Part shown: positions 35,521-44,744 of the stretch, in pieces
Layout: every line of letters starts with the position of its first letter
Position numbering within the stretch: the stretch's first letter is position 1
NCBI GenBank assembly: GCA_934119955.1
Contig: CAKOSZ010000001.1
Span: 124,001-188,000, forward strand
Length of the DNA: 64,000 bases
Direction of reading: 5' to 3'
From: an uncultured Bacilli bacterium
Lineage (GTDB): Bacteria > Bacillota_I > Bacilli_A > RF39 > UBA660
Translations under genes and position numbers: made by a program
The notes under the pieces: generated by a model
Told to the model about the DNA's origin: nothing
Databases searched by the model: none
Seen by the model: the letters and a program-made list of their open reading frames with translations, nothing else

Positions 35521-36085
35521 TTCTTATTTTTTTATACATTATAACATTAATAAGTAAAGAATTAATAATTACAACAAGCATAGCATATAAAAAGTTTTTT
35601 ATTCCAAAAGTTAAACAACCAATTAATAAAATTAAACTATTAATAATTAAATTAATTGTTCCTACTTTAATATTTTTATATTTATTAATAATAGGTGCTA
35701 ATACATTTATACCACCTGCTGTAAAACCTAATTTATAGATTAAACCATTGGTAATACCTGAAATAATCCCAGTTACAATTACATTTAATAAGTAATAATC
35801 AAAGTTAAATTTTAAACTACTTGTTATTTTTACAAATAAAGGATAACTAATAGTTGCTAAAATAGTACCAAAAGTAGTTTGTTTTCTTAGAAAAATAAAA
35901 CTTAAAATAAGCATCAAGAGATTTATTATTAGAATAAGCAAGGAATTACTAACATTAGTAAAACTATTTATAATAATACTTACTCCTTGGGTTCCTCCGG
36001 TTACTAATTTAAGTGGTTTTAAAAATAAATTAAAGTTAATTGCTGCTATTAATAAAATTATTAATAATAAAAGATATTTTTTCAT
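35510..36085 (-). CDS. YitT/DUF161-family membrane protein
   Basis: The 191-residue protein has five to six membrane helices with the YitT pattern (NFNLFLKPLKLVTGGTQGVSI, the repeated GFTAGGINVLAPIIN). The C-terminal DUF2179 domain of full-length members is absent. Function unclear. Its 3' end overlaps the convergent PIN remnant by 11 bases. AAGGAGATTT precedes the ATG. Confidence 0.82.
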   Translation of the reverse strand: MKKYLLLLIILLIAAINFNLFLKPLKLVTGGTQGVSIIINSFTNVSNSLLILIINLLMLILSFIFLRKQTTFGTILATISYPLFVKITSSLKFNFDYYLLNVIVTGIISGITNGLIYKLGFTAGGINVLAPIINKYKNIKVGTINLIINSLILLIGCLTFGIKNFLYAMLVVIINSLLINVIMYKKIRIRK

Positions 36086-36093
36086 AAATCTCC

Positions 36094-36121
36094 TTAAAAA
36101 AAGAAGTATTTCTACTTCTTC
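36094..36121 (-). terminator. Terminator at end of prfB
   Basis: AAGAAGTA / TACTTCTT with a 4-base loop and seven T on the minus strand. The stem includes the TAG stop of prfB. Confidence 0.75.
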
Positions 36122-37216
36122 GTATTTTGTTTTAAATAACTTTCTATAAAACCAAAGATATCTCCATCTAAGACTTTTAAAACATTAGAGGTTTCGTATC
36201 CAGTTCTATGATCTTTAACCAGTGAATATGGGTGCATTACATAACTTCTTATTTGAGAACCAAATTCAATATTCATGGTTTCTCCTTTAACATTTTGTAA
36301 TTCTTGTTGTCTTTTTTCAAGTTCTAGTAATTTTAATTTTGATTTTAACATATTCATTGCTTCTTCACGGTTTTGAATTTGACTTCTTTGATTTTGACAA
36401 GAAACAACTATTTTAGTCGGTAAATGAGTAATTCTAACTGCACTATCAGTAGTATTGACATGTTGTCCTCCAGCTCCACTACTTCTATATACATCTATTT
36501 TTAAATCTTTCTCATCAACAACAACGTCACCTACTTCATTAAATTCTGGGGTAATATCAACTGAGGCAAATGAAGTATGTCTTTTGTTGTTAGCATCAAA
36601 GGGAGATAATCTTACTAATCTATGTACTCCTTTTTCACTTTTTAGTTTACCATAGGCGTATAATCCTTCAACTTTAATTGAAACACTTTTAATACCTGCT
36701 TCTTCTCCATCTAAAATAGATATAACTTCGTATTTAAAATTATTACTTTCTAAAAATCTTGTATACATACGATATAACATATTAGTCCAATCACAAGCCT
36801 CAGTACCACCTGCTCCTGCATGTATTTCTAAAATACAATTGTTTTTATCATATGGACCACTAAATAAAGTAAATAACTCTATTTTTTCTAACTCTTTTTC
36901 ATAAATACTTAAATTATTTTCAATTTGTTCTTTAACATCTAAATCATTTTCTATTTCTAAAATACTAATATATTCTATATCATCAGTTATTTTTCTTTTT
37001 AAATCATTTATATTATGAACAATTTCTTTTAAATTATTTAACTCATCCATTATTTTAGAAACATTTTTTTTATCTTGCCAAAAATCAGGAGCATTTGTTA
37101 TATCTTCTAATTCTTTTATCCTTATTTCTTTATTTGAAATGTCAAAGTAACCCCCATATTTCTTTTATTTTATAAATATAATTTGTTAATTTTTCTTTTA
37201 TTTCGTATAATTCCAT
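36112..37216 (-). CDS. prfB: Peptide chain release factor 2 with programmed +1 frameshift
   Basis: The gene starts at ATG 37214-37216 and reads 24 codons to an in-frame TGA at 37142-37144. A +1 shift at CTT-TGA-C, preceded by a GGGGG element, joins the main frame (start DISNKEIRIKELEDITNAPDFWQD). The second part carries the GGQ motif (SSGAGGQHVNTTDSAVRITH) and HAGAGGTEACDW. RF2 reads UGA and UAA; shortage of RF2 raises its own synthesis by frameshifting. The start lies 2 bases behind the RDD gene stop, so the genes are coupled. Confidence 0.95.
37141..37155 (-). promoter_or_regulatory. prfB frameshift site
   Basis: Minus-strand GGGGG-TTA-CTT-TGA-C. The G-run is an internal Shine-Dalgarno-like stimulator placed 3 bases before the CTT slip codon, and TGA is the autoregulatory stop. 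Confidence 0.93.
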
Positions 37217-37218
37217 AA

Positions 37219-37890
37219 TTATTTACCTATCAATTCAGCATCTTTTAGCTTTAAGTCTTCTTCTTTTTTAGTTTCTTTTTCTTCTGCGTCTTGTTCTTTC
37301 TTTTCGGTACTAATTACTTTTGTATTTGCTAATATATCATGTAATCCTCTACCATCTTTTCTAAATAATATCATCATAAATGATACTACAAAAATAATAG
37401 AAAATACATTTGATATTATATTATAAACAGATAAATATGTTTTTTTATCTAAAAATAAAATTGTTAAAATTGAAATAAATTGAAGTAAAATTGAATTAAT
37501 AATTAAGGATCTTACTAGGTAATTATTCATAGTTAACTTCTTGTGATTACTTGATGTTATTTTAATTTTCATTATTTTTTTACCAATAGTTTCACCATTC
37601 ATAAAGTAGGTAAATACGACAAAATAAGTTATTGTTATAACTAATGTTACTATTGATTCAGCAACAGTTTCCCTGGAAAGTGAATAATTAATTTCACTTC
37701 CTTTGGTTAGGTATTCTTCTTTGGTTATTTTTTGATTAGCATATTCTTCTGTTAAATTACTAAATTGTTTAGTTAATTTAGTATAATTTTCACTTGTTGG
37801 AATTACAAATGTAATTAATGATGATATAAATGTTATTATCATTATATCAACAAGATAAGCGGTTATTCTTTTATAACTATTTGATTTCAT
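37219..37890 (-). CDS. RDD-family membrane protein
   Basis: The 223-residue protein begins SNSYKRITAYLVDIMIITF (RDD motif region). It has four membrane helices, the GETIGKKIMKIKI segment, and FRKDGRGLHDILANTKVI, followed by a Lys/Glu-rich cytoplasmic tail. Function of RDD proteins is mostly unknown. It overlaps the end of dusB by 14 bases and immediately precedes prfB. Confidence 0.88.
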   Translation of the reverse strand: MKSNSYKRITAYLVDIMIITFISSLITFVIPTSENYTKLTKQFSNLTEEYANQKITKEEYLTKGSEINYSLSRETVAESIVTLVITITYFVVFTYFMNGETIGKKIMKIKITSSNHKKLTMNNYLVRSLIINSILLQFISILTILFLDKKTYLSVYNIISNVFSIIFVVSFMMILFRKDGRGLHDILANTKVISTEKKEQDAEEKETKKEEDLKLKDAELIGK

Positions 37891-38857
37891 TTAATTCCTC
37901 CTTAAAATCATTTAATATGGTTATTATATCACATATTTTAGTAGACGTCATGATTTTATTTTTAACTTCACTACTTCCTTTTATACCTTTTAAGTACCAA
38001 GCAGCATGATTTCTAATTTCTAAACAAACAATTTTTTCAGGTTTTATCTGTTTTAAATAATTTAAATGTTTTAAACACATATCAATTCGTTCTATATCAG
38101 TAGGTTTTTCTAAAATTGTTCCATCTTCTAAATAAGCATTTATTTCTCTTATTAACCAAGGATTTCCAAGAACACCTCGACCAATCATGATTAAGTCACA
38201 TTGGGTTTCATCTAACATTTTTTTAGCATCATAAATTGTTTTAATATCACCATTACCAATAACTGGAATATTAACTGCTTCTTTTACTTGTTTTATTATG
38301 TTCCAATCAGCATGACCACTGTAACCTTGTTGTCTTGTTCTTGGATGAACACAAATTAAACTTGCCCCTGCTTTCTCACATATTTTAGCAACTTCTACGG
38401 CATTTATACTATCTTTATCCCAACCACTTCTAATTTTAACACTAACTGGAACATTAACTGAGGCTACAACACTTGATACAATATCATAGATTTTTTCAGG
38501 ATTTTTTAAAAGTGCTGCCCCGGCTTGGGACTTTAAAGCAACTTTTGGAACTGGACACCCCATATTTATATCAATTATATCAGGATGCATATTTTCTTCA
38601 ATATACTTTGCTGCCATAACAAATGATTCTTTATCGCTTCCAAATATTTGTTGGACAATTGGTCTTTCAACTGATTCCATAAATAGCATATCCTTAGTTT
38701 TTTGATTACCATAAAAAAGTGCTTTATCACTAACCATTTCTGCATATATTAAAGAACAACCCATTTCTTTTATAATACGACGAAAAGCACTATTACAAAT
38801 ACCTGCCATAGGAGCAAGAACAGTGTAACCTTTAACTTCTACATTTTTTATATACAT
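37877..38857 (-). CDS. dusB: tRNA-dihydrouridine synthase (DusB-like)
   Basis: The 326-residue FMN TIM-barrel has VLAPMAGICNSAFRRI, INMGCPVPKV (catalytic Cys), KIRSGWD, HPRTRQQGYSG, VIGNGDIKTIYDA and MIGRGVLGNPWL. It reduces uridines in the tRNA D-arm. Start at 38855-38857 (MYIKNVEVKG) after GGTGGTATTT. Confidence 0.94.
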   Translation of the reverse strand: MYIKNVEVKGYTVLAPMAGICNSAFRRIIKEMGCSLIYAEMVSDKALFYGNQKTKDMLFMESVERPIVQQIFGSDKESFVMAAKYIEENMHPDIIDINMGCPVPKVALKSQAGAALLKNPEKIYDIVSSVVASVNVPVSVKIRSGWDKDSINAVEVAKICEKAGASLICVHPRTRQQGYSGHADWNIIKQVKEAVNIPVIGNGDIKTIYDAKKMLDETQCDLIMIGRGVLGNPWLIREINAYLEDGTILEKPTDIERIDMCLKHLNYLKQIKPEKIVCLEIRNHAAWYLKGIKGSSEVKNKIMTSTKICDIITILNDFKEELNEIK

Positions 38858-38923
38858 AAATACCACCATTAAGATTATATAAAAAAATTATTTAAAAGTA
38901 AATTAAAAACAAAAATTTAAAAA

Positions 38924-40297
38924 CTAAACTTTTGTTTTTGAACAAGTATCACTGATATATTCATCAGGATTATTATAAATTTCTATACAATATTGATTGT
39001 CTTCTCCGCCAATTGGTCTATGTGAAACATCTTGGGCATTTACAAGTGATCTTTTAATTAACTTACCTTCTAATTTAGTATCTAATTCAATTAGTTTTCC
39101 TTTACCTGGATCAATTACTAAAAAATCTGCTTGTTTCAAATTATTTAAATCACTATTTGCTTTAATTCCTATTATGGTTACAAAATGACGATAATTAGTT
39201 CCAGGATTACCATTTACTTCTATAACTGTTGGTCTTCCATCTATTAATTCTTGCATTGCTATATTTAATATTTCATCAGTACTAGAACTAGTTAAACCTA
39301 CTGTTTTACTAACTAAGGGAGTACTATTTGAATATTTAAATATTTTACTAGCATACATATGGGCATATTGCCAACATTTTTCTTTTTCTTGAATAGAAAA
39401 TTTCTTATAACCTTTTTCATAATCAATTACATAATACAAATTATTTTTATATTTATAGGTTACTAAAACACTTTCACTAAGTGACAACTCTTCTTTACTT
39501 AAATTTTTAATATTTTCAAGTAATTCATTATTAATTTTTTCTTTTAGAACTTCATAAATATTTTTTCTATCTATTAAAGATTCACGATATTTTTTAAAAA
39601 AAGTTTCTTTATCCTTTGCTACTTCTAAATCTTCTTGTTTTTTATCTTCATTAGAAGAATCTAAGGAAATAGTATCCTCATATATTACATTTGAAGGTTT
39701 TAAAGTTACTCTTTTTGTTTCTAAACTAGGTACAACTGGTTCTAAAATCTCATTATTTTTTAAATTAGAATCTTTATTTTCACTTTCTATTTTTTCTTTA
39801 ATACCTAATCCTGTTAAAGTTATACTTGTAAGTGTTATTAAACTTATTAAAGATTTTCTAATTTTTAAGTTTCTAATTTTAGATTTATTTACAACTTTTA
39901 TTTTATATTTTTCTAATTGTTTGTTATTTAGATTATAAGTATTTACTAGTTCTTTTAAATAATTATAATAATTATTAGTTGTATTTTCTTTAATTATTTC
40001 TGTTTTACCAGATAATCTTTCTATTTTTAGGGTTGATATATTTTTATTAGCATCTAAGTCTAAGGTTAATTTTTTTATAATATCTTTTTCACTTTCTTCT
40101 AGAAGATTATTTTTAATTAATTTTTCTTTTAATAAATTAAATGTTGAAAAAGTATTTTTAACTAGAAAATGATATAATTCTTTGATTTTATTTTTTATAG
40201 TGGCTTCATCTTCTATTATTTCTATTTTATCATTTTGATAAATAAGAGCATAATGTTTGTCTTTGTAATGAAAATATTTTATTTTATCTATGTGCAT
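38924..40297 (-). CDS. Membrane-anchored papain/C39-like peptidase, last gene of the ESX-type operon
   Basis: The 457-residue protein has a soluble N-terminal 145 residues, one membrane helix at about 149-166, a charged linker and an outer C-terminal domain. That domain has probable catalytic Cys308 (KEKCWQYAHMYAS), His371 (YRHFVTIIGIK) and Asp396 (DFLVIDPGKGK), a papain-like order. The last 150 residues closely resemble those of the 368-residue gene upstream (shared DLNNLK, AQDVxHR, YISD/YLSD endings). Unlike that paralogue, it has no WxG/LXG-like N-terminus, so it may be a membrane-bound partner rather than cargo. Start after GGAGATGAAT; it follows the previous gene by 28 bases. Substrate unknown. 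Confidence 0.75.
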   Translation of the reverse strand: MHIDKIKYFHYKDKHYALIYQNDKIEIIEDEATIKNKIKELYHFLVKNTFSTFNLLKEKLIKNNLLEESEKDIIKKLTLDLDANKNISTLKIERLSGKTEIIKENTTNNYYNYLKELVNTYNLNNKQLEKYKIKVVNKSKIRNLKIRKSLISLITLTSITLTGLGIKEKIESENKDSNLKNNEILEPVVPSLETKRVTLKPSNVIYEDTISLDSSNEDKKQEDLEVAKDKETFFKKYRESLIDRKNIYEVLKEKINNELLENIKNLSKEELSLSESVLVTYKYKNNLYYVIDYEKGYKKFSIQEKEKCWQYAHMYASKIFKYSNSTPLVSKTVGLTSSSTDEILNIAMQELIDGRPTVIEVNGNPGTNYRHFVTIIGIKANSDLNNLKQADFLVIDPGKGKLIELDTKLEGKLIKRSLVNAQDVSHRPIGGEDNQYCIEIYNNPDEYISDTCSKTKV

Positions 40298-40325
40298 ATT
40301 CATCTCCATTTAATTTATCTATATT

Positions 40326-41432
40326 TTATATTTTAGTTTTTTTAACTGAATCACTTAAATATTCATCTGCATCATTAAAGACTGCAATTAAGTATTCATT
40401 ATCACTACGTACTCTATGTGTAACATCTTGGGCACTTACTAAATATCTACGTACAATTTCTCCACCAGCTTCAACGTCTAATTGTTTAAGACCAGCATAG
40501 GCGGGATCTAGTATTAGAAAATCACTTTCTTTTAAATTATTAAGATCAGCACCTTCTTTTAAGCCTCCAATAGTTACAAAATGACGTTTTTTACCAGAAC
40601 CATTAACCTGAATAATAGATGGCTTTCCTTCAAGAATTTCTTTGGCTGCAATTTGTAATAATTCTTCCTTAGTATGACATGTAAGTGATGAATAATTTTG
40701 GGAACCATTTTTATTTGAAGTTCTTATAATCTTTCTAGCATAATTAATTGCATAATTCCAACATTCATCACGTCCTTGCTTTTTTAAGTTGGAATATCCC
40801 TCACTTGACTGGCATACATAATAATTAACTCCAAAATATGTAGCAATTGAAGCAGTAATATTTGGTGAAATAGAACCTAATGAACTAACTACTAAATTCA
40901 TCATTTCAATTGAAGAATTATTTATACTATCTAAATTAGTTAATTTTCCTTCTATTTCAGAAATTAAATATTTGCAAGCATCATTATAAGCATTACAATT
41001 ATATTGCCATTCACGAAGATCTCCTTCATACCTTGGATATGTTACTTCTCCAAGTTCATTTACTTTTCTATAATTATTTTTTATAATAGGATGATCTAAT
41101 TTGATTTTAAGATAACAAATGTTTTCATTTAAATGTTCAAAGAATTCTGGTAAACTCTTATAAATTTCTTCTGCTTCTACCCAAGAGGAATTTATATTCT
41201 CTTTTAAAGTATTAAATTCTGTAATTATTGTATTCATACTTTCATCAAATTTAGTTTTAGCAGAGTCATCCCAATCACTTGTTTTAGTTAATCCTTGTAA
41301 ATAATTAATTATTTTATCTATTTCTGCCACTAATTTACTACATGGAAAACTTAAAACACAATCATTTGCCTTTTCTATTTTTTCTTTGTACTTTTTATAA
41401 AATTCTTGATATTCATTTAAATTTGTTTCCAT
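40326..41432 (-). CDS. LXG-like protein with papain/C39-like peptidase domain
   Basis: The N-terminal ~200 residues are helical, with a WDD motif at 54-56 where WxG would be. It shares a pattern with the 448-residue neighbour (NLNEYQ.., YRKVNELGEVTYPRYE, WQYNCNAYNDAC). The C-terminal domain carries Cys224 (DECWNYAIN), His284 (KRHFVTIGGLK) and Asp309 (DFLILDPAYAG), homologous to the 457-residue gene. No signal peptide. Layout fits a type VII effector: secretion helices plus toxin or peptidase. No immunity gene is obvious next to it. GGAGTAAAT precedes the ATG. It is 2 bases downstream of the previous gene. Confidence 0.78.
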   Translation of the reverse strand: METNLNEYQEFYKKYKEKIEKANDCVLSFPCSKLVAEIDKIINYLQGLTKTSDWDDSAKTKFDESMNTIITEFNTLKENINSSWVEAEEIYKSLPEFFEHLNENICYLKIKLDHPIIKNNYRKVNELGEVTYPRYEGDLREWQYNCNAYNDACKYLISEIEGKLTNLDSINNSSIEMMNLVVSSLGSISPNITASIATYFGVNYYVCQSSEGYSNLKKQGRDECWNYAINYARKIIRTSNKNGSQNYSSLTCHTKEELLQIAAKEILEGKPSIIQVNGSGKKRHFVTIGGLKEGADLNNLKESDFLILDPAYAGLKQLDVEAGGEIVRRYLVSAQDVTHRVRSDNEYLIAVFNDADEYLSDSVKKTKI

Positions 41433-41434
41433 AT

Positions 41435-42781
41435 TTACTCCATATCTACAATATATTCATATAGTTCTGTTCCATCATATGAAACACCTGCACTTTGTCT
41501 TTTAAGTGAATAAATCTCTCCATTAATTGCAACTTTTTGCATATCACCAATATCTGCATAGGAAGAAGAACCATTTTTAAGTAATTTACCATTAGAAATT
41601 GTAAAATCAGTTGTTGAAATTGCCATATATCTTTTACCACCATCGAAATTACTTGTTCCATCTAATAAATAACTTGCTTTACCTTTTCCTGTATCAGCAA
41701 TAATATATTTTTCACCTATTACATCATTAACGGCAGCTACGTGACTTTCATTTTTTAAACTATATACAACTGATGCTGAGGTATCTGTTACATTAGTAAT
41801 TTGATCATTATTAATATTTCCACTACTATTATAAACTATCGTTACCCCATATATATCAGAAACAGCTTTTGATATAGTATCATAGTCTCCCATTCCATTA
41901 GGAAAATATTTACTTAATCCTCCATAATCATTTAAAGCATTGGCAAGATCTAATGGAGTTACAAGGACATCACTACCATTTTGATAAGTAAGTGATGAAG
42001 TTAAAGCAGTAGCCAAACTCATGACACCACAACCTGATTTATGTAAATTAATTCCTCCAATTGTTTTATCCCATTTTGATTTTTCTGCTTGACTATAACG
42101 AACTGTTAATTTTCCTCCTTCACGAATTAATTCCACACTACTACTTTTTAATATGTTATCAATTTCATTAGGATCGTCTGTATAATAAGCATACTTTGAT
42201 TTTAAATTTAATGTTCCTGGTATACTACTAATTACTTCTGTTAAACTTATAATTTCTCCATCTAATTGTTTCAACAAATTAATTTTATTTTCTATATTAG
42301 TTTTATTTGATTCACATGCCGCTTTTTTTGTTTTAGCATTATCGCGCCATTTAGATATTGCTCTTTCATAATCTCTATATGATACTTCACCTGTTATAGG
42401 ATCTGTTTTTCTGTAATCTTTTTGATGAGGTTTATTATTTATCTCTGTTTCTAAATTAGTAATTGCAGTTTGAAAATCTAAGAAATCATCTGGTAATTCT
42501 AAATATAAATTATCTATTTTTGTACCTATTTCACTTATACTAGTAGTAATTTGATTCAAATTATCACTACATGATTGCATATTACTAGAAAAAGCAGATT
42601 TAACACTATCATCCCATGCAGTTGAAGGAATATTAACTAATTTTTTAATATACTCTATAATTTCTTCTAAACCTTCATTTAATTTGCTATATGGTTTATT
42701 AATGGCACATTCACATGCACTAACTATTTTTGGATAATTTATTTCATAATAATTTTTGTATTCTTTTAAATTAAAATCCAT
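41435..42781 (-). CDS. LXG-like protein with C39_2-type peptidase domain
   Basis: The N-terminal helical part (1-190) has WDD at 56-58 and a YRKTDPITGEVSYRDYERAISKW hairpin-like insert shared with the next gene. The C-terminal part is a C39-like cysteine peptidase fold with Cys251 (HKSGCGVMSLATAL), His347 (KNESHVAAVNDV) and Asp363 (YIIADTGKGKAS). It differs in sequence from the other two peptidase domains. There is no signal peptide. It is a likely type VII (ESX) effector acting outside or on other cells. AAGGTGTAG precedes the ATG. Confidence 0.78.
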   Translation of the reverse strand: MDFNLKEYKNYYEINYPKIVSACECAINKPYSKLNEGLEEIIEYIKKLVNIPSTAWDDSVKSAFSSNMQSCSDNLNQITTSISEIGTKIDNLYLELPDDFLDFQTAITNLETEINNKPHQKDYRKTDPITGEVSYRDYERAISKWRDNAKTKKAACESNKTNIENKINLLKQLDGEIISLTEVISSIPGTLNLKSKYAYYTDDPNEIDNILKSSSVELIREGGKLTVRYSQAEKSKWDKTIGGINLHKSGCGVMSLATALTSSLTYQNGSDVLVTPLDLANALNDYGGLSKYFPNGMGDYDTISKAVSDIYGVTIVYNSSGNINNDQITNVTDTSASVVYSLKNESHVAAVNDVIGEKYIIADTGKGKASYLLDGTSNFDGGKRYMAISTTDFTISNGKLLKNGSSSYADIGDMQKVAINGEIYSLKRQSAGVSYDGTELYEYIVDME

Positions 42782-42789
42782 ACTACACC

Positions 42790-43104
42790 TTAGTTAATAA
42801 TATCAGTATCATCATTTACTAATCTTGATAAGTCTTGATCAGTTGTCTTATAAGCAGTTAAGGCTTTTCTTAAATTATTTGTACATTCTCCAAGATAACT
42901 AGGGGTATTTTGATCAATTGAATCTAAGAATGGATTTAAAGTAGAATCCAATTGTTTTTTTTCTTTTGATTCCCATATATTTTCATCTAAACTCCTAATA
43001 GAATCATTAGTAGCTTTTAAAATATCAATAATATCTTGATTATCTTGTTCTAATTTATTAATTAATGCTTCTAATCCTTCTTTATCAATACTAACATTTG
43101 TCAT
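42790..43104 (-). CDS. WXG100-like small protein (WES motif)
   Basis: The 104-residue helical protein (start MTNVSIDKEGLEAL) has two helices around SLDENIWESKEKKQL, a WxS variant of WxG, and a C-terminal AYKTTDQDL (YxxxD secretion-type motif). Start at 43102-43104 follows AAAAGGAG. It sits 8 bases before the 448-residue effector gene and could be its secretion chaperone or partner. Confidence 0.78.
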   Translation of the reverse strand: MTNVSIDKEGLEALINKLEQDNQDIIDILKATNDSIRSLDENIWESKEKKQLDSTLNPFLDSIDQNTPSYLGECTNNLRKALTAYKTTDQDLSRLVNDDTDIIN

Positions 43105-43132
43105 AATTTCACTCCTTTTCATTTATTTTTAT

Positions 43133-43160
43133 AAAAAAAGTTATCAATTTTGATAACCAA
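43133..43160 (-). terminator. Terminator or attenuator inside the ESX-type operon
   Basis: GTTATCA / TGATAAC with a 4-base loop and a run of seven T on the minus strand lies between the 126-residue gene and the WES gene. It may reduce expression of the downstream effectors. A 13-base repeat (TTTTGATAACCAA) recurs at 43192-43204. Confidence 0.6.
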
Positions 43161-43234
43161 TTTTTTAATTACTATTTATATTTTTAAATATTTTTGATAA
43201 CCAAAATTTAAATATAATCCAAGATTAAATAGAT

Positions 43235-43615
43235 TTAAGCCTTTACTTGATTGTTGGTATTTAATATATCAGTTGAAAACGTTATATCTTCATTTACAGG
43301 AGTTGTCTCATTATTTGGTAATTCAACTGCTTCACTAATGCTTTTCTTAGAATCTTCTAAATTTTTAGAATGAGCATTTGATACTTCTTTGAAATAAGTA
43401 GAAACATTTTCTATATTTGTACTATAAGTATTTATTAAATATCTAAGTCTATTTTCATATTTTTGTTGTAATATAACTGCTTCTTCACCTTGATAAAAAT
43501 CAGTTATTTTTTTTATATCATCTAGTAATGTTTTCACCGCTTCTTTTAAATCTGTTTCTTGTTTGTCAGCATAACTAGATACACTTCTAAGTGCAACTGG
43601 ATCTATATGTCTCAT
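43235..43615 (-). CDS. WXG100-like helical protein (YQG motif)
   Basis: The 126-residue protein starts MRHIDPVALRSVSSYADKQE. It has helix, turn DFYQGEEAVILQQ (YxG in place of WxG), helix, then a Thr/Asn-rich tail. It begins 1 base after or overlapping the SH3 gene stop, so coupling is likely. Family assignment is by pattern and context. Confidence 0.7.
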   Translation of the reverse strand: MRHIDPVALRSVSSYADKQETDLKEAVKTLLDDIKKITDFYQGEEAVILQQKYENRLRYLINTYSTNIENVSTYFKEVSNAHSKNLEDSKKSISEAVELPNNETTPVNEDITFSTDILNTNNQVKA

Positions 43616-44409
43616 TATTTACCCCCACTCAAATATTTTGTTGCTACGTAAGCTTCTTGATTATTAAATTCAATTTTAGTCCAATTACTATTACTTTCTA
43701 AGACTTTTACTTCATCACCATTTTGTAAAGAACCGATTGGACTATTATTAGTACTAGGATCAGATCTTACATTTAAATGTCCTGAATTTAAAACTACTTT
43801 TTGAACACCTAGGTCTAAATCAGTACTTGTTGGCGTCGTTTGACTAGCAGAAGGAGTTAATGATTGTATTTTTATATAGTCTCTTGCTACAAAACCACGT
43901 TTACCATCTTCGGTTTCAACTTCTATCCAATTAGAAGAGGAATCATTATTGATTATTTTTAATTTTGTATCTTTACTTAGACTTGCTATTATATCATTAT
44001 TTGTTCCCGCACCACTTCTTAAATTAAGATTACCACTACTAGTTGAAACAATACCAGTTGTATTCATTGAACCATTAAATGAATCAACTTGGGCTTGTTT
44101 AAATTCCTCGGTTCCAGAAAATGAAAAATTAAACTCTGCAATATCAGGCATTTTTATTTGATCGGCTTCATCTGCATTTTCAACATATTTCCTTGCTGAA
44201 TTTATTAAATTTTGACAACTAGTAAATATATTTTGCAAGTTTGAAAATATATTACCTATATAATTTAAAGTATAAACTTCATCTGCAAAATTATTGGCTT
44301 TAATATCAACTTCAAACGCATTGTTATTAAAACTAGTGACAACACTACTATCAACATTAACAATGTCATCTTTTGTTCCAGTTTCAAGGGAAAGACTATT
44401 TGTTGCCAT
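43615..44409 (-). CDS. ESX-operon protein with two bacterial SH3 domains
   Basis: The 264-residue protein has a helical N-terminal ~90 residues (FADEVYTLNYIGNIF), then two SH3_3-type domains (GNLNLRSGAGTNNDIIASL, HLNVRSDPSTNNSPIGSL). Each domain ends in a WIEVE/WTKIEF strand and a GFVARDYI or AYVATKYL motif. It has no signal peptide, so it is probably exported with the WXG proteins and binds peptidoglycan. AAAGGAGGC precedes the ATG at 44407-44409. Confidence 0.82.
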   Translation of the reverse strand: MATNSLSLETGTKDDIVNVDSSVVTSFNNNAFEVDIKANNFADEVYTLNYIGNIFSNLQNIFTSCQNLINSARKYVENADEADQIKMPDIAEFNFSFSGTEEFKQAQVDSFNGSMNTTGIVSTSSGNLNLRSGAGTNNDIIASLSKDTKLKIINNDSSSNWIEVETEDGKRGFVARDYIKIQSLTPSASQTTPTSTDLDLGVQKVVLNSGHLNVRSDPSTNNSPIGSLQNGDEVKVLESNSNWTKIEFNNQEAYVATKYLSGGK

Positions 44410-44429
44410 ATTGCCTCCTTTCAATTAAA

Positions 44430-44738
44430 TTAATCTGATGATAATTGTTCAGCTGAACTTGCTAATTCTTGATCTAATTTTTCATATTCGTCAGCTGTTT
44501 TCTTTAATTTATCTGCAAAATCAGTCATTTTTTCACTAAAACTATTATATTTTGCTTTTAAAAAATTATATTCTTCAACAATTCTATTTGCTGTTTCTCC
44601 TTGTAATGCATCATGTGTATTATTTATTGAATTAGTTGCATCATTTAATGCTTCTGCTGCACTACTAATTTTTGTTTCCATTTCAAGTGCTATATTTCTT
44701 AACTCTTCAGGAGTTATTTTTATTGAATCATTTCCCAT
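44430..44738 (-). CDS. WXG100-family protein (LQG motif)
   Basis: The 102-residue helix-turn-helix protein has HDALQGETANRIVEEY at the turn (LxG form) and ADEYEKLDQE (YxxxD secretion motif) near the C-terminus. Likely heterodimer partner of the adjacent WEG protein and secreted with it. Confidence 0.85.
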   Translation of the reverse strand: MGNDSIKITPEELRNIALEMETKISSAAEALNDATNSINNTHDALQGETANRIVEEYNFLKAKYNSFSEKMTDFADKLKKTADEYEKLDQELASSAEQLSSD

Positions 44739-44744
44739 ATTATC

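Noticed and set aside
41446..41661. Minus-strand frame of 71 codons inside the 448-residue effector gene
   Set aside because: Alternate frame of a well-supported gene; no independent ribosome site.
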